Positions 54,539 through 64,000 of a stretch of 64,000 nt of DNA are shown here, in pieces. A model generated the notes under the pieces. That model had not been told where the DNA came from and made no database searches. It saw only the letters and a program-made list of their open reading frames with translations. The translations under genes and the position numbers were made by a program. Source of the stretch: Aricia agestis (taxonomy: Eukaryota; Arthropoda; Insecta; Lepidoptera; Lycaenidae); the NCBI RefSeq assembly GCF_905147365.1, contig NC_056408.1:16120001-16184000 (forward strand). Direction: 5' to 3'. Position 1 is the stretch's first letter. Each line of letters opens with the position of its first letter.

Positions 54539-54765
54539 ATTTAGATGGTAGAAAGTTAATTTCAGTTTTGGAAAAACAGAACCATAATTCGAGAGAAAAC
54601 GAAGTTTCTGAGATCTGCGCGACCTATACAAAGTCTGAAATGACGACAGTGGGCTTCGGCCTGACCGAGCATCGCTCCTAACTCGGTCTATATAGACCTT
54701 CCTTTACGGTTTACCATTCATGTTCACACAAAAGTGTTTACTATTGATGGTTATTCATTGGTAGA

Positions 54766-54973
54766 TCCTATACTAATATTATAGATGCCAAAGTGTGTCT
54801 GACTGTCTTCACACTTCAGCGGTTTAGGCGTGAAGAAGTAACCTTCACGCCTAAACCGCTGAAGCGATTTTGCCGTTTTCTAGGGAGACCTAGGAATTAG
54901 GATATTTTTCATCCCGGAAAAAACCCGCGCGATAAACAAATTTTGGCGCAACGGAGTTGCGGGCGTTATCTAG
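54766..54973 (+). mobile_element. Non-autonomous Helitron containing an inverted duplication
   Basis: 5' A/TCCTATACTAATATTATAG, 3' TGCGGGCGTTATCTAG/T. At 54814-54864 the internal CTTCACGCCTAAACCGCTG block is preceded by its perfect 22-bp complement (loop AAGTAAC), absent from sister copies. Confidence 0.8.
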
Positions 54974-54996
54974 TGATGATATATTATTATAATTTA

Positions 54997-55345
54997 TCTA
55001 TACACTAATATTATAAAGCGGCAGAGCTTGTTTGTTTGTTTGAACGCGCTAATCTCATGAACTACTGGTCCGATTTGAAAAAATATTTTAGTGTTAGATA
55101 GCCCATTTATCGAGGAAGGTTAAAGGCTATATTTTACCAAGCCAAGACTAATAGGAGTGAAGAAATAGAGGAAAATGTGGAAAAAACGGGGGAAATTATT
55201 TGAAATTTCTTATTATCTCACGAACTACTGAAGCAATCTTTATGTTATTTGACACACATGAAGAATAGACCACGTGAAAGGACATAGGCTAATTTTTGCG
55301 GAAAAATTCCTAAATTACGCGGGCGAAGCTGCGCGGAACATCTAG
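54997..55345 (+). mobile_element. Helitron family C, full copy (349 bp)
   Basis: 5' A/TCTATACACTAATATTATAA, body GAACTACTGGTCCGATTTG, 3' GCTGCGCGGAACATCTAG/T. It is the reference copy for the fragments at 400-747 and 31370-31818. Confidence 0.75.
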
Positions 55346-55547
55346 TGGATGGATATTTAAACGAATTTCTACTCGTACGGAGTTGAGGGCAACATCTTGT
55401 CTAGTGATTTAATAACATCTTAATAACAGAATGGAATTTTCCGATGTTAGAGCTGATATTGTACAGATTTCGTGCAAGACTAAAGCCATGATACAACGTC
55501 TATAATTGTCTATTGTACGCTCTTCCATAATATTATACTAGCTATTT

Positions 55548-55660
55548 GACCGAGCTTTGCTCGGTATTCGATAAAACACGAATGAAATGACATTTTCTAA
55601 AAATGATTTCTAGCTAGATCGATTTATCGCCCTCGAAACCCGCTGTACACTAATATTTTA
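55548..55660 (-). mobile_element. Helitron 3' terminus (reverse)
   Basis: The reverse complement ends with hairpin CCGAGCAAAGCTCGG then TCAAATAGCTAG/T; same family as 32420-32537. Confidence 0.65.
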
Positions 55661-55950
55661 TTACATTATCATTTTTAATCTATTTATTATTTTCTAAAAA
55701 CAATATTTATTTACATATCTATTAGTAGACCGTGGAAATCCTATCAATGGTCTCATTTCAGCCATGCTTTTGTCTATTAAAATATTTTCAAAGCTATTAG
55801 TTTCCTAAACAATAAAGCCTTGACAAGTCCTACCTATTAAAACTATCCGTTATTTTTGTAGTTGTAAAACTTACCTGACGCTTGACGGTCTATGAACTTT
55901 AAGAGCTTAAAACCTTCTTTGAATAAGCCTCGACAAGAAAACAGGTACTT

Positions 55951-56219
55951 TTTTATGAAATAAGGGGGCAAACGAGCAAACGGGTCACCTGATGGAAAGA
56001 ATCAGAAGAGCTGCAGGTGCGTTGCCGGCCTTTTAAGAGGGAATAGGGTAATAGGAGGGTAGCGAAGGGAAAAGGCTAGGGGATTGGGTCTCCGGTAAAC
56101 TCACTCGCTCGGCGAAACACAGCGCAAGCGCTGTTTCACGCCGGTTTTATGTGAGCCCGTGGTATTTCTCCGGTCGAGCCAGCCCATTCGTGCCGAAGCA
56201 TGGCTCTATCACGTCAAGA
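55951..56219 (-). mobile_element. SINE (family B) copy 3
   Basis: Flanked by GTACTT at 55945-55950 and 56220-56225. Internally deleted relative to the other two copies, with the same head and tail. Confidence 0.75.
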
Positions 56220-56229
56220 GTACTTATTC

Positions 56230-57400
56230 ATTTACTAACCCTTCCTAGTAATAGACCTCATACTTCGTTAACTTTTGACTTAAAAAAGAGGCGGTTTTAA
56301 TAAATTTTCTGCTGTGTATCTGTTACTCGTACTGAATATACACTATGATAGTCTATTATTAGATATTTTAAAAACTTTTGAAAATGTATAAAAAGTATCG
56401 CGTAAACAATAACTCTGCATTAAAAATGTTTTATTTATAATACAATTCGGGCCTAAACAATTATGTTTACTTTATTGTGTTAACAGGAATGGCAAATGAA
56501 AAACGAAAAATGGCGAATGAATGTGAATGGAATGGCATGTTGTGGCAACAAGAATATATGAACGTCTAGGATATTTTTTTTTGTTTTCGTTCGTTCGTAT
56601 AACTTTCTCCCTGTATTATTGAGACGATATTTAGTTTAGTTTGAGATTTGGGGGATTGGGGACGGTATTGACGATTTTTAAATCTTCTCTTCTTATCCTT
56701 TTATGGTAAGAAAATATGCCTTAACAATGTTAAATAATAGGCGTTTTGATTTTCTAACTTTAAAGGCTTTTGATTTTCTAACGTCAGAAACTTAACCAAT
56801 TATAAAATGACAAATGTCAGTCATAAAAGGTTAGAAATTAGGCAACAATTTCACTAGTTTCCTACTTCCAAGGACATAATTACGTATATATACAGGGCGT
56901 GATAAACTGCAGCACAGAGACGAATATACTTAATTGTAGTCTGTAATTAAATGAAGATTTTGACATGATATATCATACATATCCATAGACTTAATATATA
57001 CATTATACATATCTATCAAACTCTTCATTCAATTGGAGTTTGATCATCATTAATCATCATTAAATGTCTCTGACTGCCGTACTCAGAAACATTTAATTAT
57101 GATTAAACTTAAATTTAATGGAGAGTTTGACGGGAATGTGTGGTGACTGGTGCTCATGTTAAAATCCTTATTTAATTACAGTTGAGTAATTATTATTTGT
57201 CTCTGAGTTCGGCAGATTAGGTTAAAAATCAGGAATGTGAATGATGGTCACCGTAGTTAGAGCTAGAGCTCTCAGAATGTTTATGCGTGTAGTAAACATG
57301 CGCGGGCGCATATTAACTCCGCTCTAATGAACACTCCTACTAATACATACCACTATACGTGGGCTTATTGGCAAATACAAATTTTCATCGATAGACATAC
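56230..57400. other. Putative intron, nothing recognised
   Basis: AT-rich; inverted TTTCTAACTTTAAAGGC-like motifs near 56750 are too weak to call. Confidence 0.35.
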
Positions 57401-57409
57401 ATTTTTTTT

Positions 57410-57600
57410 TTTAGCCATTGCATAGCTTTTATCGTGGGTTATGAGCGCTGAAAAAAACCTAACTTCGACCGGTATAGCGGTGCGGACTTCGGCACGGTGT
57501 TTGTGTGCGTGCGACTAGACGCATGCGAATTATAATTGCATAGTGTTGATAAAAAATGCTATGCAATAGCTTTACCGCGGCGGTCCCCGAGTGCCACACG
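57410..57600. repeat. Possible dispersed repeat
   Basis: AGCCATTGCATAGC near the start and GCTATGCAATAGC near the end are inverted. The GCGGTCCCCGAGTGCCACAC block resembles a repeat I associate with moths; unverified. Confidence 0.35.
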
Positions 57601-57609
57601 TATTTTTAT

Positions 57610-58610
57610 TTTATTTCTTTACTTACTTATTAATAACGGTATAATCAATCGGCGCGGCTAAAAGGGTCACATTTAGCAACTCCTCTCAGTCAATTCAGCA
57701 AATGAATTGTCAAAACTATCAAACGGACAAAATATGTCAAATTAGTACGAATTACTAGACATGAACTGCAAGCAGAATTGCATATTGCGATATTAAATGA
57801 ATCATATCATGAACCATATCATGATGGAGAATCATATTCTCCAAAGCAACCATTTTAGCCCCGCTGGTCCCTGTTACTGCGTAAGAGAATCGCAATTCTT
57901 ATCATGAGACATACATACGACCTCAGTCCTCACAAACCTTCACATAAATCTTTTACGTTAACGGCCTCTCAGACCGCACTCTCCCCTGTCGGTGGCGAAA
58001 ATCTGAAGTCGTGTAAGCTCATAGACATAATATATATGTGTAAGCTAATCTTTTTCAAAGTATTAGCTGTTATTACATACATTTATCATTATTTTGAATA
58101 TACTTTTTAGTAGCCCTTATTTATTTATCTTTACATTCCAAGTGGTACTGCAATATTAGATATTATATTGAGTGCATGTTCACTACCTATATCGTCAATA
58201 TTTTGAGTGCGAAAATTACAATCCCTCAATACCTCCATCCATAAAAACTATCGGAAGTCAGACATAAGTGTCGTGACGATGGACTTGGACAGGAATTGCC
58301 TCATTATACACTTCCAAAGCATCGGACACTTTTATTATGCGATAAATTTTCAGCCTCTTGCCAGCCGCAGCCGCTAAATAGTTGACAAACGGGACACTTT
58401 AAAATTATTATTTAATATACGTTCGAAATGATTTTTATTTGAAAAACTTTAAAATATATGACATTTTATTGATGGTATAATAAATTAAATTAAGTTTGTG
58501 GTTTATAGATCGCTTACTTAAGGCATAGGTAAATTATATACAATATACCTATGTGTTATCAAAATTAACAAAATAGAGCTTAATGTGAACATACATTATG
58601 AAATATTTAT
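57610..58610. other. Putative intron, nothing recognised
   Basis: AT-rich; no exon or element recognised. Confidence 0.35.
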
Positions 58611-58616
58611 TTGGAA

Positions 58617-59340
58617 TCTATATCTATACTTATAAAATTACATGTCCTGATTGACTGACTGACTGACTGATTCATCATCGCTGAGCAAAAACTGTTAAAG
58701 TTACAGCAACGAAATTTGGTGAGTAGGGTTGTTTTATTAAGTAGACACCCACTAAGGAAGGAATTGTGAAAATTTAACCCCGAAGCGGGTGAAATTGGGG
58801 TTGAAACTTTGAATGAAAGTCCCTCATTTCTTGAGTTAGAAACATGAAACTTTATTTTTGTGCTACTGCTTAAAAATGAATGAATACGTATTTATGCGTT
58901 TCTGGTAATTCTACCCCCAAGGGGGTGAAATTCCGTCATTTCTTAAATTAGAAACATGAAAGTTTATTGACGTTTGCGTTTGACGTTTGCTTAAATAGGG
59001 TCCCGTTTTTACCCTTTGTATAAGGAACCACAAAAAGGGGAAAACTATCCATCTTTGTTATTAAGTATAACTATGTTAACGCGGACGAAGTCGCGGGCAA
59101 CAGCTAGTATATATATAAAACTTAAAGGTGACTGACTGATTGACATAGTGATCTATCAACGCACAGCCCAAACCACTAGACGGATCGGGCTGAAATTTGG
59201 CATGCAGGTAGATGTTATGACGTAGGCATCCGCTAAGAAAGGATTTTGATAAATTCCAACCCCAAAGGGTTCAAATAGGGGATGAAAGTTTGTATACAAT
59301 AATACTTTTTAACGCGAGCGAAGCCGCGGGCAAAAGCTCG
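58617..59340 (+). mobile_element. Helitron interrupted by another Helitron
   Basis: The outer element (family of 20314-20519) starts A/TCTATA at 58617, is interrupted, and resumes TATATATAAAACTTAAAGG at 59110, ending CGGGCAAAAGCTCG/T at 59340. Joining the two parts restores the family's TCTATATATATAAAAC start. Confidence 0.65.
58623..59107 (+). mobile_element. Inner Helitron (485 bp) with GACT repeats
   Basis: 5' A/TCTATACTTATAAAATTAC followed by (GACT)n; 3' hairpin region GCGGACGAAGTCGCG then GGCAACAGCTAG/T. It also carries a scrap of family A (AATAGGGTCCCGTTTTTACC at 58994). Confidence 0.65.
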
Positions 59341-59344
59341 TATT

Positions 59345-60420
59345 ATATAATATCACTACTAAACTGTTCCTTATAATATAAGGAGCTATAATTTAGACAT
59401 TAATCACTGTAATATTATTATGTCTAAATAGAGCAGTTACTTATTTGAGATTGAATTGATAAAATATAAAGCGAAAATACTAAAGAAATTCATTATTTTA
59501 TCAATATTTTACTATAAGTAGATAAAATAATGAATTAATTATTAATTAAACTTCAAAGCGGTTCCTCTAATCAAAAGTTTTCACATTTAGAACCTTGTCT
59601 ATATTTAGAAGTTCATAGAGAGTACGGTAATGTATTTTTTATGACCTCTGTGTCGAGTGCCACGAGCGGGGCGGGGAGAGGGCAGCATGCAGCAAATAAC
59701 CCATTTAGACTTCTTTGATGTTGAACTAAAACTCCTGTCATTCACTGCAGATGGTCGCTGCACACGAGATACTCTTAGCCGGGACAAGCAAGCTAACGAC
59801 AGCCGATTCGCGGTTAAATTATCGCGTATTAGATCGACATCGACGAAACATGTAAATTGTTACTCGTAAGAGTTTTACCAGAGTAGTAGATCGTGCCGGC
59901 CGTCAAGAAATTAAATATAACAGCGGCTCTACTTCGATCCTTAGCTTTGATAGTAATTTAAAGGTATTCTTTGCATTGTTGAATGACACCATCGTATCAG
60001 CTTAATAAAAAAATATGTTTTAGCTGTATCAGACAAACCTTGCAGGTTTATGGTACACTCTCAATTAGACATAAGCTATAATTTGTATTACTTAAATAAA
60101 TAAAATAAATGAAATGTTAATGAAAGCCTCGCACAACGGCCACAGAATTTTTACTGCTGCTGTCGCATTAGTTACGCTGTAAATTGAGAGTGTCCCGTCT
60201 GCACCGAACCAAGGAGTATTGTAGAATAATTAGGGGCGCCTACTATCTCTAATTTATGAGATACTTTGACTCTGGAAGTGTTCCAACTAAAAAATATTAC
60301 AATGTAAATATAGATTGCATGTTTTGATTTGTTACGACTGATTACAATAAAACATTTAGGACGATGGATGCCTCGCACACAGAAAATGCAACTTTATATT
60401 TATATTTTCTACTGGTATTT
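59345..60420. other. Putative intron, nothing recognised
   Basis: AT-rich; ACACTCTCAATT at 60056 and AATTGAGAGTGT at 60182 form a weak inverted pair about 130 bp apart. Confidence 0.35.
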
Positions 60421-60430
60421 ATTTATATTA

Positions 60431-61506
60431 CTAGCTGACCCGGCGAACTTCGTACCGCCTAACTGTCAATAAATGTCGTGTTACTTTTTAGCTGAACAAA
60501 TTTAGGCTTTGATGAACAATGATACAAAATAATAAATTTATATACTTATATAGAAACAAAAAAGTATTTTATTATGATGAATGATGATGAAAACATACAT
60601 ACAGAATGAGAATAAAAATAAAAAAAATAAAAAATAATAATTAAGTCTCATGTCAGAAAAAAATGATTGAAAACTATGTTGTGCAGATTGGGGAAAAAAA
60701 ACTCGGATTAATTCATTAATAGGATTTTCATTCAAGCACTTTGTGGTAAGCGACATTCTTTGTTTTTTGGTCAGGTGCAAGAACAAATAAAGCGGATGGT
60801 TTGCCGACACGTGAGCATGCCACGTACAATTGACCATGAGAAAAACATGCATTTTCTAGATTGAGGCCACAAATAGTCAAGGATTGGCCCTGTGATTTGT
60901 TGATGGTCATGGCGAAGGCAAGACGAATCGGGAATTGAATTCGTTTAAACTCAAAGGGCATGTCCGAAATATAATAACAATGCCTGAACTTTCGAGACAT
61001 AGACAATAGCTCAAAGAGTATATAACCACAACGTATGAATAGCTTATCAAGAAAAATCATACAACCTATAAAAAGACTTTTGTTAACCTGTAGATTTTTT
61101 TTCCTTAATCTTATAACCTTTACCAACAGATTTTTTATTCCCTAAATTCCGTTCCTTTCCGATGATTTTATGTTTGTAGATCTGAACTTTGTAGACATTT
61201 TACAAAAAATAAATTTCTGAACGCACACATGATGTCTTCAGAAAAAAATAAAGTTGTGGCTTAAAGGTCTCAACAACCAGGCCATAAGCTCCAAAAAAAA
61301 AATGTTGTTACACTATTTGACAGGATTGGAGAACAAATGTTTGACATGTAATATACAAATCAGCATCTATTGAAATGATAAAGTATTCATTATTCTACTA
61401 TTCGGGACGGAAACAAATCCAACAAATCAAAAACCATGGCAATCGGTCCAGCCGTTCTCGAGTTATAAGTGTTGTAACAAACACGACTTTCTTTTATATA
61501 TATAGA
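60431..61506 (-). mobile_element. Helitron with helicase remnant (1076 bp)
   Basis: On the minus strand it starts A/TCTATATATATAAAAG and contains ACTCGAGAACGGCTGGACCG. It ends AAGTTCGCCGGGTCAGCTAG/T at 60431. Both Helitron junctions are intact. It is a deletion derivative, since the Rep/nuclease domain is missing. Confidence 0.8.
60728..61126 (-). pseudogene. C-terminal part of Helitron Pif1-type helicase
   Basis: A 132-residue frame with FKRIQFPIRLAFAMTINKSQ GQSL (helicase motif V region) and HGQLYVACSRVG (motif VI) followed by KNVAYHKVLE, the usual end of Helitron helicases. The Walker A/B part and the Rep domain are absent, so it is not functional. The first 50 residues do not resemble the family and may follow a frame break. 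Confidence 0.8.
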
Positions 61507-61524
61507 TTACTTAGGCCTTTATAA

Positions 61525-61588
61525 TAGCACTGATTTAGTAATGATGACTAATGATTACTCATTAGTCATCATTACTAAATCAGTGCTA
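61525..61588. repeat. Perfect 30-bp hairpin, 4-nt loop
   Basis: Arms 61525-61554 and 61559-61588 (TAGCACTGATTTAGTAATG inward), loop TTAC, 18 bp beyond the Helitron end. Confidence 0.9.
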
Positions 61589-61599
61589 AACCAATGCTA

Positions 61600-62690
61600 A
61601 TTCTAGCTAAATAATATCTAGAAATTAGCATTTAACATTTTATTGGAATAGGCACTATTTTAAAAATAAATAACCAAGACAGACTGCAGTAACGATCGAT
61701 GTTAGCAATTTTAAGTACTCAGAGGTAGACTCAGAGGGCTCGAGGGGTATGTGGCTATTTTTTACAGATAGGAAAGAAGACAGACCGACGCGATGTAAGA
61801 TTTAAAAACCCGCGAGTCACGACCTACAGCTCTCAGCTCCGATTAACACGATTGAAGGTTTCATGTTTTACTTTTCTGAGACCCAATTAAAATACTAATA
61901 ATTATGACTTAATAAATACATAGTACGTTTCGTTAATGCCATCTTCATTATCATTTATCACCATACAGGATACAACATCTTTATGTTTACAAAACACGTT
62001 TTGAACAAATATTTTTAGTGGATGCCGGTGTCATATACTAAGATAGATATTATTTAACTAGTTTCAATTTTATGTCTGTCTATTTAATTATCATTATATT
62101 GCATCTAAGTATACCTACACATGCGGCTTATTCATCTAGTCTTTATTACGATGTTATACCACGGAGTTCAAAATGTAAGTTTTATCAGGTCCGCAAACTA
62201 CAAATTCTAGGTCGGTCTGGGTGGGTCTGGGTGTGTAATTCTGGGTCGCGTCTTCACACCAGCACCCATAGCGTGGTCTCACTCAAGATGCGGTTTACCA
62301 TTACCCTGGCTCTCGTCCAGATGGGCGGCGACCGATGACGGGGCGTCTGGCCTTCGTAGTTATTACAAATATGTAAATACTCTTCAAATTACTATTTAAT
62401 TATATAATATTATTTAGACTGACGCGCACAACAGCTGCGCTTCGTCCGCGCGGTTCGCGATCATTCGCGCGTTCCATTTTTAAAAGCGATAGTTCGCAAA
62501 TTAAATGTTGGTATTATGATTTTAGTTAACATTTTGTAAACAGCCTAAAACATTCTGTAGACAGCTTAAATTTAAAACAATGATGCGAATTTTAACATTT
62601 GAAATTAGAACATGTTGCGATTCTAGGCGTGTTCCAGAACTTCGGACTTCAGAAACGGAACGACCTATATAATATATAGGTACTTATTAC
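61600..62690. other. Putative intron, nothing firm
   Basis: A GC-richer patch at 62200-62345 gives short frames with no recognisable product. Confidence 0.35.
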
Positions 62691-62692
62691 TT

Positions 62693-63077
62693 AGGTTGGG
62701 TTACACCAGAGGCGTGGTTGAAGTTAAGTTATGGTCAAAGTTATGGTTATAGTTAATAAAAAATAAGGCTAATTTAACTTTAAAATTAACTTTGACCACA
62801 GAATTTGACAGAAGACGTTGCTGGTCCGACAAGGCTTCATAAGAACGTGGGCGGGGGCGCTGCTGGTAAAAGAGAACTGTCAAAAATGGCGTTTTTGTAT
62901 GATGACAGCGTTATTTCCTTTTTTCGCCACGTGCATTTAAAACCTTGTAGAGCTCTATGGTTATGGTTAAATATGGCGTCTTGATGGCGTCCATGTTTAA
63001 CTTTAAACAAAAATTTGATAATTTGCATTGTAGTTATAGTTAAGCTAGTTAAAGTAAGTTGGTGCAACCCACCCTTA
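62693..63077. mobile_element. MITE with GGGTT(A/G)CACCA ends
   Basis: GGTTGGGTTACACCAGAGG opposes the complement of TTGGTGCAACCCACCC. GTTATGGTTA/TAACTATAAC-type subterminal repeats fill the arms. Confidence 0.65.
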
Positions 63078-63079
63078 AT

Positions 63080-64000
63080 TATTATCATTTATGAATACAT
63101 TTAAATCTTATTTATTTACTTACTTAAGCTTTACTTAAATCACACCCAAAGGAATAATCTATTTAATTATGCCTTGAAGTGGTTCCATTCTTGTTAATTC
63201 ATAATTATTACTAAATATCTCTGGAATAAGATTAAGTAAGTACTTAATCATTTTAAGTCGAATGTTTCCCTACATAAAATTCACGTTACCATGACAACAT
63301 CGTTTAATACGAGGAGATGAAAGCGACCGTGCCATATTAAAGTTCTCTAATATCATCATGCGCGGCGGTACAAGCTATTAACTCCTTCCTTAACGAAGTT
63401 TCATGTAATTTCCTACGTTTGGACTGTTTAAAACACATTCAACACGAACGGTTTAAAATTGCACCTCCAGATCTTCATTTGTTATGTAACAGTTACAGAG
63501 GTATAGACGGCATGTATTATGAAAATGTAAAGTGAGTTGACTCTGTTTCAGCAATTTAATTAAATTGTAAGATAAAATTAGTACTTATACCTACTTACAA
63601 ATAAAAATATTAGAAAATTCGAAGCTGAAAAATAGCACCCATTTTGAAATACGACTGCGAAAGGGCAGACCGAGTAACCCGAAACTAACCTTTGTTAGAG
63701 TAATGATAACGGGAGCTGAAAAACGACACTCAAAAGGAATTTAACATTTTAATTAACTGCATGAAAATGTCCGGTCTTTTTTGCGAGTTTATTTTAAAAG
63801 AAAATATGAAAGTGGAGTGGATTATGCCAACGGAGCGTCCTGGAGACGTTTTGACCTATAAACTGTTTGTGTGATGCCTGGAGCGGTCATCATCCCCATT
63901 ACACCACTCGGGATAAGAGATACCGCGTCGAGGGTGCTCCAAGGATGGAGATATATTTTTCATTGCATACGTGGTTAAATGTGGTTCTTTTTAGAGGACT
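63080..64000. other. Putative intron to end of window
   Basis: AT-rich; I see no gene or element. Confidence 0.4.

Noticed and set aside
62072..62338. 88-codon frame with a signal-peptide-like start
   Set aside because: The hydrophobic start arises from AT-rich DNA. The rest has no recognisable domain, and I saw no supporting exon structure.

Overview
The window is nuclear DNA from an insect, almost certainly a moth or butterfly. It has AT-rich introns, short GC-rich exons with GT/AG junctions, and a dense load of repeats typical of Lepidoptera: non-autonomous Helitrons ending in CTAG, GTCT-microsatellite repeats, and TIR elements of the hAT, piggyBac, PIF/Harbinger and Tc1/mariner types. 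There are no operons, rRNA genes, tRNA genes or CRISPR arrays. Only three host genes are supported, all on the + strand.

(1) 3104-26699: the 3' half of a BRWD3/PHIP-family gene (bromodomain and WD-repeat chromatin reader). Seventeen coding exons were assembled by hand. They keep one reading frame through 16 junctions and give 693 residues to a TGA stop: a Tudor-like segment, two bromodomains and a basic/acidic/serine-rich tail. The WD40 half lies upstream of the window. A 3' UTR follows to about 28.85 kb.

(2) 31150-33568: a complete five-exon selenoprotein S (SELENOS/VIMP) homologue of 158 residues. Cysteine replaces selenocysteine at the C-terminus, as expected for an insect group that has lost selenoproteins.

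(3) 43366-43433: a probable first coding exon (23 residues) of a gene I could not identify. It sits in a GC/CpG-rich promoter-like island with a consensus CRE. The remaining 20 kb would be its first intron.

Layout. 1-3.1 kb: repeats and a 114-bp minisatellite, within a BRWD3 intron. 3.1-6 kb: Tudor and first-bromodomain exons. 6-14.6 kb: a large intron with a diverged tandem duplication and a nearly intact antisense LINE (ORF1 with one frameshift, ORF2 open for 982 codons). 14.6-26.7 kb: second bromodomain and tail exons, separated by Helitrons, a GTCT repeat cluster, a nested Helitron/hAT/LINE stack and a piggyBac-like element. 29.4-30.8 kb: a large foldback element holding a SINE, between BRWD3 and SELENOS. 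34-43 kb: intergenic repeats and a dead mariner. 43-64 kb: the putative long first intron, with a dead Tc1 element, hAT MITEs and Helitrons, including one with a helicase remnant and one inserted inside another.

I found no evidence of a new defence or metabolic system. The most interesting signals are transposon ends abutting four BRWD3 splice acceptors, an asparagine in the second bromodomain where human PHIP has threonine, a set of near-perfect hairpins with 3-7 nt loops that look like template-switch scars, and nested transposons whose order can be read from their target-site duplications.
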